Part shown: in pieces, positions 1 to 9,397 of the stretch
Layout of the letters: each line of letters opens with the position of its first letter
How positions within the stretch are numbered: position 1 is the stretch's first letter
Assembly (NCBI GenBank): GCA_014359885.1
Contig: JACIYN010000025.1
Span: 62,001-126,000 of the forward strand
Length of the DNA stretch: 64,000 nt
Reading direction: 5' to 3'
Source of the DNA: Desulfacinum sp.
Lineage (GTDB): Bacteria > Desulfobacterota > Syntrophobacteria > Syntrophobacterales > DSM-9756
The notes under the pieces: model-generated
Seen by the model: only the letters and a program-made list of their open reading frames with translations
The model's database searches: none
What the model was told of the DNA's origin: nothing
Program-made: the position numbers and the translations under genes

Positions 1-1
1 G

Positions 2-502
2 CCGCTCAAGAAGGTTCTCTTTTTCGTGGAAAAGCTCGTGGCGGCCGCCGGGGACTTCCAGCCGGGAAAAGAACCCGCGGCCCTGCCGTTGGGACGCCAT
101 GTTCTCGGAGTCTTGATCTGCTACGAGGCCATCTTTCCCGAGCTGGCGCGCGATGAGGTGCGGCGGGGGGCCACGGTGCTGGTGAACCTCACCAACGACG
201 CCTGGTTCGGCGACAGCTCCGCCCCTTACCAGCACAAGGAAATGGCGCGCTGGCGCGCCGTGGAATTCCGGGTGCCCTTCGTCCGCTGCGCTAATACCGG
301 CATCAGCGCCGTCTTTACCCCGTCGGGAAAGACCCTGGCCGACCTCCCCCTGAATACGCGCGGCATCCTGTCCGCCACCCTCCCCCCTCCCGGACCCATC
401 ACCTTCTACGCCCGCTTCGGGGATTTCTTCGCCTGGCTTTGCACCTTGACGACGGCCACCCTGGGGGTGTATGGGGCGCTGCGGAACCGGCGGACGCCGT
501 GA
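2..502 (+). CDS. lnt: Apolipoprotein N-acyltransferase, C-terminal part
   Basis: This is the end of Lnt, the inner-membrane enzyme that adds the third acyl chain to the N-terminal cysteine of lipoproteins. The reading frame is open from base 2, so the gene is cut by the window edge. The piece covers the end of the nitrilase-like (CN hydrolase) domain. The segment LICYEAIFPEL holds the expected catalytic cysteine, and NLTNDAWFG and the following QHKEMARWRAVE match the conserved C-terminal half of the family. A last hydrophobic helix (FFAWLCTLTTATLGVYGAL) and a basic tail end the protein, as in E. coli Lnt. The gene lies just upstream of prfB on the same strand. Confidence 0.93.
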   Translation, partial: PLKKVLFFVEKLVAAAGDFQPGKEPAALPLGRHVLGVLICYEAIFPELARDEVRRGATVLVNLTNDAWFGDSSAPYQHKEMARWRAVEFRVPFVRCANTGISAVFTPSGKTLADLPLNTRGILSATLPPPGPITFYARFGDFFAWLCTLTTATLGVYGALRNRRTP

Positions 503-536
503 ACCGAAATTGTCCCCTGCTAAGATCTGCGTCTCG

Positions 537-545
537 TGTTAGAAT
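537..545 (+). promoter_or_regulatory. Possible extended -10 element for prfB
   Basis: TGTTAGAAT fits an extended -10 (TGn plus TAGAAT) 71 bases before the prfB start codon. There is no good -35 at the usual distance, so this is only a suggestion. prfB could also be read through from lnt. Confidence 0.3.
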
Positions 546-616
546 AGCCCCGCTTCCAGGAGCAAGCCGGGGAGCAGACGAGCCTTAGGGCTCCCACAAT
601 GGAAAGGAGACCATCC

Positions 617-1739
617 ATGATCATTCAACCCGCAGAAATCCGAGGGACCCTCAAGGAGCTGGCCCACAAGTTTGAAATCCTCGGAGGGTATCTTTGACAT
701 CGCCGGCAAGAAGAAGCGCCTCCAAGAGCTGGACCAGCTCATGGCCAAGCAGGATTTCTGGGACGATCCCGACAAGAGCAAGGACATTCTCAAGGAACGG
801 GCCCACCTGACGGACATCGTCAAGGACTTCGACGAGCTGGGGACCGAGCTGGAAGAAAGCGAACTGCTCCTGGACATGGCCGTGGATGAGGAGGATGCGG
901 ACACCATCAAGGAAGTGGCCGCCAAGGCCCGGGCGCTCCAGAAGAAGATCCGAGCCCTGGAAGTGCGGCAGATGCTCAGCGGGGAAAACGACGACAGGAA
1001 CGCCATCGTGAGCATCAACGCGGGAGCGGGCGGCACCGAAGCCCAGGACTGGGCCCAGATGCTCCTGCGCATGTACCTGAGGTGGTGTGAACGCAAGGGA
1101 TTCACCACGGAGATGGTGGATCTGCTGGAAGGCGAGGAGGCCGGCATCAAGAGCGCCACCTTCACCGCTTCCGGCCGCTTCGCCTACGGGCTCCTGAAGG
1201 CCGAATCGGGCATTCACCGCCTCGTTCGCATCTCTCCCTTCGACGCCAGCGGCAGGCGGCACACGTCCTTTGCGGCCGTCTTCGTCTATCCGGAAATCGA
1301 CGACACCATCGAGATCGACATCAAGCCGTCGGACCTTCGCATCGACACGTACCGGGCCAGCGGCGCGGGCGGACAGCACGTGAACAAGACCAGCTCCGCC
1401 GTGCGCATCACCCATCTTCCCACGGGCATCGTGGTGCAGTGCCAGAACGAAAAGTCCCAGCACCGCAACCGGGACATCGCCATGAAGGTCCTGCGCGCCC
1501 GACTGTACGAGCGGGAACGCCAAAAGCAGCAGGAAAAGATGCAGGAACTCCACGACAATCTGGACGACATCGCGTGGGGGAACCAGATCCGCTCCTACGT
1601 GCTCCAACCCTACCGACTGGTCAAGGATCACCGCACTCAGGTGGAAAAGGGCAACGTGGACGCCGTTCTGGACGGCGAACTGGACGAGTTCATCGAAGCC
1701 TTCCTGCTCCAACAGCTGAACGGACAGGCGGCGAACTAG
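617..1739 (+). CDS. prfB: Peptide chain release factor 2, with programmed +1 frameshift
   Basis: RF2 ends translation at UGA and UAA codons. The start is the ATG at 617, with GGAAAGGAGA just before it. The first frame stops after 26 codons at a TGA (695-697). The sequence GGAGGG TAT CTT TGA C there is the classic RF2 autoregulatory shift site: an internal Shine-Dalgarno, a slippery CTT and an in-frame UGA. Translation continues in the +1 frame (DIAGKKKRLQELD) to 1739, giving about 373 residues, close to the 365 of E. coli. The stop-codon recognition tripeptide SPF is seen in RISPFDASG, and the peptidyl-tRNA hydrolysis motif GGQ in ASGAGGQHVNKT. An annotation that starts at 672 loses the N-terminus. 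Confidence 0.97.
684..698 (+). promoter_or_regulatory. RF2 programmed frameshift signal
   Basis: GGAGGGTATCTTTGA followed by C. The Shine-Dalgarno-like GGAGGG sits three bases before the CTT slip codon, and the UGA is RF2's own stop codon. When RF2 is scarce the ribosome pauses and slips +1, which restores RF2 synthesis. This mechanism is well known for prfB; the elements here match closely. Confidence 0.95.
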
Positions 1740-1748
1740 CCCCCCTCA

Positions 1749-3773
1749 TCAGACGATCTGGACCCGAAAGACCTCGTCCCGGGGCGCCAGGCGCTCGATC
1801 TTGATGCGTACCATCTCACCCGGAGAGACCGGATTTTCCTCGGGAAGCGGTGCATTGGCTTCCATGAGGAAATCCGGGATCAACAGGTGGGCGAACCGCG
1901 CATTCTTGTCCAGAACCAAGGCGTTCAGGGTCTGGATGTCTTCCTGCTCCAGGTACTTGAGGAGCCAGTAGCGGGTCCACTTTCGTTGGACGAAGGCGAC
2001 CCTGCCCTGCTGGACCCGGATGCGGGTGATCAGCGCGTCCAGCTCTTCTTCCGAGTAGAAGGGTTCGTCCGTCCGGAGGGCGTGCTTGAGCTGCCTCTGG
2101 ACCACCAGGTCCATATAGCGACGAATGGGTGAGGTCACCGTGGTGTAGGGATTCATGCCCAGGCTGCAGTGGGGCCCGGGGCGCGTGGCCAGCTCCGCGC
2201 GGGCGAACAGCCGCCTCTGCCGGTAGATATGGAAGATGGGATGATCGCTTTGGACCGGGTCCGTCTCCGGCCGGCATTCGTCCTGGATCCGGTAGATGGC
2301 GGGGACATCCCTTCGGGCCAGTTCGGACGCGGCAAGACCGTTGGCCGCAATCATCCACTCCGAGACGATGACCTGCCCGGGAGTCTCCTTCTCGTAGCGG
2401 GAGACATGGATCATGCCGTGCTCGTTGACGTAGACTTGGATTTCCGGCAACGGCAGGAGCACGGCCCCCCTTTCGATGCGCATCTGCCGAAGCTGCATCG
2501 CCAGCCCGTGGAGAACCCGCAGCCCCTCGTCCTCTTCCACGGCTTGATCCACATCCTGGTAGGTGAGGCGCCGCTTGACCCGAATGAGGCTCGGCTCCAC
2601 GCGGCTCTGGTGGATGGTCCCCCCTTCGTCCACCTCGAAGATGAAACTCACGGCAAGCCGGTCTTCCCCCAGCCGCAGACTGCACACATCCTCGGAAAGC
2701 CCCGGCGGAAGCATGGATATTCTGGCGTCCGGAAGGTAGATGGAAGTGATCCGCTCCGCCGCCTCCTTGTCCAAGGGATCGTCCGGCTGGACGTATTCGG
2801 CGGCATCGGCTATGTGCACAGCCACACGCCAACGGCCGTCGGGAAGTTTTTGGAGGCTGAGGGCGTCGTCGAAATCCCGGGTCTGGGCGCTGTCCACGGT
2901 GAAGGCGTCCCAGTCCCTTAGATCCCGCCGTTCCGGACCGCTCAGTTCTTCTGCGGACAAACGCATCTTCTCCCGGGCCGCGGCCAGCGCCCCGTCCGAA
3001 AAGTCCCGGGAGATCCCTTGCTGGTGCAGGTAGAGGTTTTCGTCCTTGGACCACACGCCCAGGCGGACGAGCAGGCGAAAGGCCGTGTTTGGCTGCGGGG
3101 GAATGCCGGCCCGTTTGAAAAGCTCCTTGACGAGAGCGCCCTCCTCCGCGTCTTGCCCGAAAAGGCAAAAGTCCTTCAGGTAGTCCAGGATTCGGGGATC
3201 CGGTGGATCCTTCCGGGCCGGGGATCGGCTGCCGTGGACCTGCTTCAGCCAGGCGGCACCCGCCTCCAGGAGGGCCTCCCGCTGCGCCTCCTGCTCCAGT
3301 TCCAGCCGGCGTTGCTCCACCTTTTCGGCCGTTCGGGGCACAAAGAGGCCGTCCTTGTACTGGAAGTAGAGACGGTCCCGGAGAAGCACCCGCTGGAGGG
3401 CCGCCACCTGATCGTCACTCACCTCGCCGGAGAAATACAACTCGGCCAGATAACGCGGCTCAAAGCCTTCCTCTTCGCCCTCCAGCACCTCCCACAGCTC
3501 TTCCACCCGGACGGTTCCGGCCAGATCCTCCCGCCGTTTTCGAATCCCGAGCAGAAGACGCACCAGATCATCGCGGCTCGCGGAGGGATCCAAGGCTCCG
3601 GGCGATGCAAAAAGGACCCTCCTGCGGGACAGGTTCATCTCCCGGTTCGTTTCCGTGAGGATACTCAATCGTTGGTCTTTGACGGCCAGGCAGACACCCA
3701 ACAGGATATCCTTGGACTCGAAGAACTCGACGACCGTCCCGGCGGGCATCTCCGGAGGCACCAGGGAGCTCAT
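1749..3773 (-). CDS. RNB-domain exoribonuclease (RNase II/R family)
   Basis: A 674-residue 3'-to-5' exoribonuclease of the RNB family, which degrades single-stranded RNA to short oligonucleotides in the cytoplasm. The catalytic block DSAQTRDFDD lies at about residues 294-303 and holds the four acidic residues that bind the metal ions. It is followed by VHIADAAEYV and SIYLPDARISMLPPGLSEDVCSL, typical of the RNB core. The N-terminal 290 residues diverge from classical cold-shock domains and the C-terminal S1-like part is short, so neither rnb nor rnr can be assigned firmly. The ATG overlaps the stop of the upstream amidase gene (ATGA). The gene converges with prfB, leaving only nine bases between them. 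Confidence 0.9.
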   Translation of the reverse strand: MSSLVPPEMPAGTVVEFFESKDILLGVCLAVKDQRLSILTETNREMNLSRRRVLFASPGALDPSASRDDLVRLLLGIRKRREDLAGTVRVEELWEVLEGEEEGFEPRYLAELYFSGEVSDDQVAALQRVLLRDRLYFQYKDGLFVPRTAEKVEQRRLELEQEAQREALLEAGAAWLKQVHGSRSPARKDPPDPRILDYLKDFCLFGQDAEEGALVKELFKRAGIPPQPNTAFRLLVRLGVWSKDENLYLHQQGISRDFSDGALAAAREKMRLSAEELSGPERRDLRDWDAFTVDSAQTRDFDDALSLQKLPDGRWRVAVHIADAAEYVQPDDPLDKEAAERITSIYLPDARISMLPPGLSEDVCSLRLGEDRLAVSFIFEVDEGGTIHQSRVEPSLIRVKRRLTYQDVDQAVEEDEGLRVLHGLAMQLRQMRIERGAVLLPLPEIQVYVNEHGMIHVSRYEKETPGQVIVSEWMIAANGLAASELARRDVPAIYRIQDECRPETDPVQSDHPIFHIYRQRRLFARAELATRPGPHCSLGMNPYTTVTSPIRRYMDLVVQRQLKHALRTDEPFYSEEELDALITRIRVQQGRVAFVQRKWTRYWLLKYLEQEDIQTLNALVLDKNARFAHLLIPDFLMEANAPLPEENPVSPGEMVRIKIERLAPRDEVFRVQIV

Positions 3774-5539
3774 GCGCCTCCCTCCAGGGTAGCCACCTGG
3801 TTCATCACTTCCACATAAGCCCGAATGCCCTGGGCGATGCCCCGGGCCACCGTCTTTTGAAACTCCTTGTCGGTCAAAAGCTTCTCCTCTCTAGGGTTCG
3901 AAATGAAAGCCGTCTCGATGAGCACCGCCGGCATCTCGGCTCCCAACAGCACATAAAAGGGCGCGTGCTTGATGCCCAGGTCCCGGACGTTCTCGTACTT
4001 TCGCACCCTGTCCACCAGCTCCCGATGCACTTCCTGGGCGAGGCGGGTCGATTCGCTGATCTTGGTGTTCTGCATGAGATCCTGGAGAATCGCTTCCAGG
4101 TCGCTGATCTGCTTGGCGGAAACCGCGTTTTCCAGGGCCGCCACCCGCGCGGATTCCCGATCCGTGGAAAGATTCAGGATATAGGTCTCCACGCCCCCCA
4201 GCGAGCTGTCCTTGTGGGCGTTGGTGTGGATGGAAATGAAAAGATCCGCCTTGTGCGTGTTGGCGATGGCCGTCCTCTCCTCCAGGCTCAGGAACCGGTC
4301 CGTGGATCTCGTGAGAACCACTTCAAAGCCGCCTTCCTTTTCCAGGAGACGCTTCAGGGCCTTCGCCACCGAAAGGGTTACGTCCTTTTCGTACACCCCG
4401 CTCGGCCCGATGGCCCCCTTGTCCTTCCCGCCATGGCCCGGATCGATCACGATGCGCCGGACGGTCAGCCCCAGCTGTTGGGCCATGCTGGGCAGCTTGG
4501 CCGCCTTTCCGGCAGCCGCCGCGTCGGTGGGAATCAGACGGCGAGTGCCCCGCACGTCGATCACCACCCGGAACGGATCGGCCAGGGAAAAGATCCGATG
4601 GGACTCCATGGATTCCAGATCCAGCACCACCCGGGCCTTTTCCGGGGTGTACTGGCCGATGCGCACGTCCGTCAGCAGCCCGTCCCGGATGTCGATCTTG
4701 TTTTTCAGGGTGGGGCCGAGCGCCGTGTTTTCGAAGTCCAGGTAAATGCGGGCGGGCAACCGGCCGGTCGGATCGGGCGGCAAGGTGTTGGGCACATAGC
4801 GCACCGGCCCGCTGAGATACACCACCACCCGCGTGTATTCGGCCGCCGACCAGTATTGGACCTTTTCCAGATAGGCCGGTGATCCCTTGGACGGGCCGCC
4901 CCGGACGGTCGTTTCTTCGGCCGGGGGGGACTGTGTGACGGCCACCGGATGGCCCATGGCCCTTCCAGATGCCTTTTTCTCGCCCATCGGCGCCTCGGGA
5001 TTCAGCTTGGCGGCCAGGCTTTGGGCTCTTTCCCGGGCCCTCGGCGCCATGTCTCCCTCAGGGTAGAGGACGGTGACGCGCACGAATTCCAGGTAGGCCT
5101 GGGTCGGATCCCGCCCTTCGTAAAGAATCCCCCTGAGAAACTGCGCATCGTCCGCCAAGGGGCTTTGCGGATATTCATTGGTCAGGCGCTTGTAGGCTTC
5201 CAGCGCGGCGTTGAAGTCATCCGTCCTGCCGAGGGCATCGAAGAGATGATGGTGGGACTGGCCGATCATGAAAAGGCAGCGGGCGGCCAGAGGACCTTTG
5301 GGATCGGCTTCCAGGATATCTTGAAAGATTTGGATATTGCTACGGAAAAGAGATTCCGTTCCAGGCTCGCGCAGGTCGTCCAGCAGCTTGTGGTACTGGC
5401 GCCGGGCGGATTCGTAGCGGTCTTCCGGAGAAGAGGCGGCCCGAGCCCGGTGCGGGCCACTCCCCGGTTGCAGGCCGGTCAGCACCCAACAGAAGAAAAG
5501 GCACAAAAAGAAAAGACCTTTTGTCTTTTTCTTGTTCAT
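3770..5539 (-). CDS. N-acetylmuramoyl-L-alanine amidase (AmiC type, AMIN + Amidase_3)
   Basis: A 589-residue periplasmic zinc amidase that cuts the stem peptide from peptidoglycan during cell separation. Parts in order: a signal peptide (residues 1-35, hydrophobic GLFFLCLFFCWVLTG), a TPR-like helical region (about 40-180), an AMIN domain that usually binds peptidoglycan (about 225-335), and the catalytic Amidase_3 domain (from 360). Expected zinc ligands are H369 in DPGHGG, E384 in YEKD and H438 in SIHTNA; the catalytic glutamate is in VLIETAF. The N-terminal TPR part is extra compared with E. coli AmiC. GGAG lies a few bases before the ATG. The gene overlaps the downstream RNB nuclease gene by four bases, so the two are cotranscribed. 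Confidence 0.93.
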   Translation of the reverse strand: MNKKKTKGLFFLCLFFCWVLTGLQPGSGPHRARAASSPEDRYESARRQYHKLLDDLREPGTESLFRSNIQIFQDILEADPKGPLAARCLFMIGQSHHHLFDALGRTDDFNAALEAYKRLTNEYPQSPLADDAQFLRGILYEGRDPTQAYLEFVRVTVLYPEGDMAPRARERAQSLAAKLNPEAPMGEKKASGRAMGHPVAVTQSPPAEETTVRGGPSKGSPAYLEKVQYWSAAEYTRVVVYLSGPVRYVPNTLPPDPTGRLPARIYLDFENTALGPTLKNKIDIRDGLLTDVRIGQYTPEKARVVLDLESMESHRIFSLADPFRVVIDVRGTRRLIPTDAAAAGKAAKLPSMAQQLGLTVRRIVIDPGHGGKDKGAIGPSGVYEKDVTLSVAKALKRLLEKEGGFEVVLTRSTDRFLSLEERTAIANTHKADLFISIHTNAHKDSSLGGVETYILNLSTDRESARVAALENAVSAKQISDLEAILQDLMQNTKISESTRLAQEVHRELVDRVRKYENVRDLGIKHAPFYVLLGAEMPAVLIETAFISNPREEKLLTDKEFQKTVARGIAQGIRAYVEVMNQVATLEGGA

Positions 5540-5616
5540 TCTCCACTCTATATCGGTTTTTCCACCAGGATGACACGATCATCCCGAGACTGCAAGGCGC
5601 GGAAGGCGTCCGCCGG

Positions 5617-8250
5617 TCACTTGGCGGGCGGGCCGGCCTTGATCTGTTCCTTCAGGGCGTAGAGGGTCTGCAGGGCCGCCAGGGGCGTCATCCGGTCCAG
5701 ATCCAGGGCCACGATCTCGTCCCTCAGCCACTCCAAACTCGGCTGAAACAGGCTCATTTGGAATCCCGCTTTCTCCTTTTTCCTGGAACGCTTGCGGGAC
5801 CCCGCCGAAGCGGGAGGCTCGGGCGGCCGATGATTTCCCGATTCCAGGCGGGCCAGGATCTCCCGGGCCCGCAGGATCACCTCCTGAGGCAATCCCGCCA
5901 GTTGCGCCACATGGATCCCGTAGCTCCGATTGGTTCCTCCCGGAAGCAGGCGATGAAAGAACAGGATGTCGTCTTCGAATTCCTTAACGGCCACGTTGTA
6001 ATTCTTGGCCCGCGGCAGCTTTTCGGCCAGTTCGGTCAGCTCATGGTAATGGGTGGCGAAGAGGGTCTTCACACCCTGGTCCTGGTAGTCATGCAGGTAT
6101 TCCGCCACGGCCCAGGCCAGGCTCATGCCGTCGAAGGTGCTGGTCCCCCGGCCGATTTCATCCAGGATGACCAGGCTGCGCGGGGTGGCCTGATGGAGGA
6201 TATGAGCCGTTTCCTGCATTTCCACCATGAAGGTGGACCGGCCGCGCGTGAGATCGTCCGAGGCGCCCACCCGGGTAAAGATGCGGTCCACAAGGCCGAT
6301 CCGCGCGCTGGAAGCCGGTACGAATCCCCCCATCTGGGCCATGAGCACAATGAGGGCCACCTGCCGGAGGATGGTGGATTTTCCGGCCATATTGGGACCG
6401 GTGATGATGAGAATCTGGTTCTCCTCCTGATCCAGCACCACGTCGTTGGGAACGAAGGCCCCGTCCTTCAGGAACCGTTCGATGACCGGGTGCCGTCCGT
6501 CCCGGATTTCGATGGCGCCGCTCTCTTCCAGTTCCGGGCGGCAATAGTCGTGGCTTGCCGCGATTTCGGCCAGGGAAGCCGCGCAATCCAGTTCCGCCAC
6601 CCGGTCGGCCATGGCGAGGATGCGCGGCGCCGCCTGGGCCACCCATCGGCGCAATTCCGCAAAGATCTGTTCTTCCAACTGGATGCGCTTCTCGTCGGCC
6701 TCCAGCACCTGGGTTTCGAAGGTCTTGAGTTCGTCGGTGATGAACCTTTCGGCGTTCACCAGGGTCTGCTTGCGCACGTAGTGGTCGGGCACCAGCGCCA
6801 GATTCGCCTTGGAGACCTCGATGAAATATCCGAACACCTTGTTGTAGCGCACCTTGAGACTGGAGATGCCGGTCCTTTCCCGCTCCTGGACCTCATAGTC
6901 GGCCATCCAGCCCTTGGCATCCAGGGCCAGGCGCGTGTACCGGTCCAGATCCGGATGCACCCCCCGGCGGATCACCCCGCCGTTGGCAAGACTCAAGGGG
7001 GGATCGTCCACCAGGGTCTCCGTGATTTTTCCCGCCGCGTCTTCCAGCGGGTCCCATCGGCTCTTCATCTCCTGAAAGAAGGGGCTTTCCGCCTGGGCCA
7101 GCACCTCCCGGATCCGGGGAAGGATTTCCAGGGAGCGGGCCAAGGCCGTCAGATCCCTGGGATTGGCCGTCCCCACGCTCACGCGCCCCATGATCCTTTC
7201 CACATCCAGGATCTTTCCCAGGTGCTCGCGGAGCGACGCCCTGAGAAACCCCTTGTCCACCAATTCGGCCACCGCCTCCTGGCGTCGCCGGATGGGCTCC
7301 AACCGGACCAGGGGGTAACGGAGCCAGCGCTGCAGGCGCCTCCCGCCCATGGGCGTGAGGGTGGCGTCCAGTACGTGGAGGAGCGATCCTTTGCGCCCCA
7401 GGGTGGAGGGGGAAGACAGAAGCTCCAGGTTTCGGACCGTGGCCTCGTCCAGGTGCATGAAATCCCCGGGGGCATAGGGAGTGATTTTGCGCAGATGGGC
7501 GCAGTCCCCCAAGTGGTTTTGCCGGATATAGTCCAGGATGGCTCCGGCGGCCTGAACCCCGGGCCCCATGTCCTGCAGGCCGAAGGATTCCAGGGAATGG
7601 ATTCGAAAATGCTCCACCAGCCGCTCTTCACACCGCTTGCGGTCGAAGGCGCTTTCTTCCAGCCACGTGACCGCCGGATCCCGCTGGACACGGAAGGTTT
7701 CCAGCCAGGAGGCTTCCCGCCCCTTGGGTACGAGCAATTCCCTGGGGGCCACCCGATGAAGTTCGTCCAGAAGCGCCTCCTCCCCGGCCACCTCCACCAC
7801 CTGGAAATCGGCCGTGGAGATATCCAGATAGGCAAGTCCGTAGGTGCCCCGCGCCTCGGCCACGGCGGCCAGGTAATTGGGCTCCTTGGACGAAAGGTTG
7901 CGGCTTTCCACCACCAACCCGGGGGTCACGACCCTCGTGACCTCCCGCCGGACCAGCCCCTTGGCCTTCTTGGGATCCTCCACCTGGTCGCAGATGGCCA
8001 CCTTGTGGCCCGCGGCGATCAGGCGGGCGATGTAGCTGTCCGCGGCATGGTACGGAACCCCGCACATGGGGATGGGATTTTCCGCGTTCTTGTCTCGCGA
8101 GGTGAGGGCGATTTCCAGGATCTGGGCGGCGGTAACGGCATCCTCCATGAAGAGCTCGTAGAAATCCCCCATGCGGTAGAGCAGGAGCGCATCGGGATAG
8201 CGGGCCTTGATCTCCAGATATTGCTGCATCATGGGGGTGACTTTGCTCAT
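5617..8250 (-). CDS. mutS: DNA mismatch repair protein MutS
   Basis: MutS recognises mispaired bases and small loops and starts mismatch repair. The protein begins MSKVTPMMQQYLEIKARYP; residues MGDFYELF are the mismatch-reading segment with the intercalating Phe and Glu. The ATPase has Walker A GPNMAGKST and Walker B with VILDEIGRGTSTFDG. Near the C-terminus QMSLF looks like a beta-clamp binding motif, and the last 30 residues (LDLDRMTPLAALQTLYAL) match the tetramer-forming tail. I chose the ATG at 8250 because homology begins there and AGGAGG lies 12 bases upstream; the ATG at 8262 directly touches that AGGAGG. Length is about 877 residues, normal for MutS1. Confidence 0.97.
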   Translation of the reverse strand: MSKVTPMMQQYLEIKARYPDALLLYRMGDFYELFMEDAVTAAQILEIALTSRDKNAENPIPMCGVPYHAADSYIARLIAAGHKVAICDQVEDPKKAKGLVRREVTRVVTPGLVVESRNLSSKEPNYLAAVAEARGTYGLAYLDISTADFQVVEVAGEEALLDELHRVAPRELLVPKGREASWLETFRVQRDPAVTWLEESAFDRKRCEERLVEHFRIHSLESFGLQDMGPGVQAAGAILDYIRQNHLGDCAHLRKITPYAPGDFMHLDEATVRNLELLSSPSTLGRKGSLLHVLDATLTPMGGRRLQRWLRYPLVRLEPIRRRQEAVAELVDKGFLRASLREHLGKILDVERIMGRVSVGTANPRDLTALARSLEILPRIREVLAQAESPFFQEMKSRWDPLEDAAGKITETLVDDPPLSLANGGVIRRGVHPDLDRYTRLALDAKGWMADYEVQERERTGISSLKVRYNKVFGYFIEVSKANLALVPDHYVRKQTLVNAERFITDELKTFETQVLEADEKRIQLEEQIFAELRRWVAQAAPRILAMADRVAELDCAASLAEIAASHDYCRPELEESGAIEIRDGRHPVIERFLKDGAFVPNDVVLDQEENQILIITGPNMAGKSTILRQVALIVLMAQMGGFVPASSARIGLVDRIFTRVGASDDLTRGRSTFMVEMQETAHILHQATPRSLVILDEIGRGTSTFDGMSLAWAVAEYLHDYQDQGVKTLFATHYHELTELAEKLPRAKNYNVAVKEFEDDILFFHRLLPGGTNRSYGIHVAQLAGLPQEVILRAREILARLESGNHRPPEPPASAGSRKRSRKKEKAGFQMSLFQPSLEWLRDEIVALDLDRMTPLAALQTLYALKEQIKAGPPAK

Positions 8251-8483
8251 GAACCCTGACATCCTCCTGCAGAAGACTTCTTGGATTGCGGCATCCCTTT
8301 CCGAGCGGGACCTTTCCTTCCCGTCTCGTCCGCCGCGGCTTGGAATGTAGCCCAGGCGAAATCCGGGACGCAATCCTTATCCGGGAAACGTCGTGGGCAC
8401 TGGCGATGGGGAAAACGGGCGGAAGTCAAGGCGGGCGGAAATGGGCGTTCCAGGAGCGTGGCCGCCCCCTGGGTGGAGGAAAA

Positions 8484-8509
8484 GACGGAGGCGGGATCCC
8501 ACCGCCTCC
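8484..8509 (-). terminator. Rho-independent terminator after the lapA-like gene
   Basis: An 8-bp perfect inverted repeat, GGAGGCGG / CCGCCTCC (8487-8494 and 8502-8509). On the minus strand it is followed by TCTTTTCC. It lies 18 bases past the end of the LapA-like gene. The remaining bases up to mutS (8251-8483) show nothing else I can recognise. Confidence 0.6.
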
Positions 8510-8526
8510 CAAATGGATGGACCGGG

Positions 8527-8901
8527 TCAGGCCGGGCTGGCTTCGGGCTCCTCGGACGGCGGCACAGCCTCCTCGGCAGCGGGCTCCTCCGCAAGGACTT
8601 CCCGGCTTTTCACTTCCTCCTCGATCCTTTGCAGAAGCCGTTGATTTTCCTGCCGCTCCTGCTGCAAGGCCTTTCGGGTGTGGAGGAAGGGTTTCAACAT
8701 GAGAAAGAATCCCACAAGGAATCCCACAAAGCCGGAGATGAGGATCAGTGTGGACACCCGGTGGGTCCATCGAACCTCCTCGCGAATGAACAGATCCAAC
8801 GAAAATTCCAGGGTCTTGTTGAAGGTGGCAAGGTTCTGCCGGACAAAAAGCACGATGACGGCCAAGAGAAGAAGGGTCGTAAACAGCCTAAACAGCCTCA
8901 T
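8527..8901 (-). CDS. LapA-domain (DUF1049) inner-membrane protein
   Basis: A 124-residue protein with two membrane helices (LFTTLLLLAVIVLFV and STLILISGFVGFLVGFFLML), then a coiled coil rich in Glu, Gln and Arg and an acidic, Pro/Ala-rich tail. This arrangement fits the LapA domain family, whose E. coli member helps coordinate lipopolysaccharide assembly. The ATG at 8901 is chosen because GGAG sits eight bases upstream and the membrane helix follows at once; a longer frame lacks support. The start overlaps the end of the HIT gene by 14 bases, so translation is probably coupled. The exact role in this organism cannot be read from the sequence. Confidence 0.78.
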   Translation of the reverse strand: MRLFRLFTTLLLLAVIVLFVRQNLATFNKTLEFSLDLFIREEVRWTHRVSTLILISGFVGFLVGFFLMLKPFLHTRKALQQERQENQRLLQRIEEEVKSREVLAEEPAAEEAVPPSEEPEASPA

Positions 8902-9391
8902 GGATCTTCTCCTTCTTGAAGTAGGGTAACAGTTTGGCGTAGGTCTGCCTGAGATGTTCCGGAATGCTGCGCACGTCGGCAAAGACGGTCATGAAGTTGG
9001 TGTCCCCTTCCCACCGGGGAACCACATGAAAATGCAGATGGCTTTCCACGCCGGCTCCCGCCGCAGCGCCCAGGTTCAGACCCACGTTGAAGCCGTCCGG
9101 ACGCATCACCTTGCGCAGGATCTGAACGCACTCGCGAACCATGCGCATGATATCGGTCATTTCCTCTTCCGTTAAGTCTTCGATGGAAGCCACATGGCGC
9201 CAGGGAGCCACGAGAAGGTGACCGTTGTTGTAGGGGTACTTGTTCATCATGACCATGGTCAAATCGCCTCGATAAAGAATCAGGCGTTCCTCATCGCTCA
9301 GTCCATCCCCCTCGGGACAAAAAATACAGTAGGGCTCCCGCTTTCCCAGGATGTATTCCATTCGCCACGGCGCCCACAGATTCCGCATCAT
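8888..9391 (-). CDS. HIT-family nucleotide hydrolase or phosphorylase
   Basis: A 167-residue HIT protein that should bind and cleave nucleotide phosphoesters; the nearest type by pattern is the Ap4A phosphorylase-like group. The histidine triad is in SHLHFHVVPRW (HxHxH), at about residues 116-126. CIFC near the N-terminus is a typical metal-binding pair for this subgroup, and NKYPYNNGHLLVAP is the conserved nucleotide-binding strand. The gene lies six bases after the phosphoesterase gene and overlaps the LapA-like gene, so the three form a compact operon. The substrate is not known from sequence. Confidence 0.88.
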   Translation of the reverse strand: MMRNLWAPWRMEYILGKREPYCIFCPEGDGLSDEERLILYRGDLTMVMMNKYPYNNGHLLVAPWRHVASIEDLTEEEMTDIMRMVRECVQILRKVMRPDGFNVGLNLGAAAGAGVESHLHFHVVPRWEGDTNFMTVFADVRSIPEHLRQTYAKLLPYFKKEKIHEAV

Positions 9392-9397
9392 CCGCTC

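Noticed and set aside
651-1712. Long minus-strand frame of 353 codons opposite prfB
   Set aside because: It lies entirely on the antisense strand of a confirmed RF2 gene and has no family resemblance.
5521-8259. Plus-strand frame of 912 codons over mutS
   Set aside because: It is the reverse strand of mutS with no similarity of its own.
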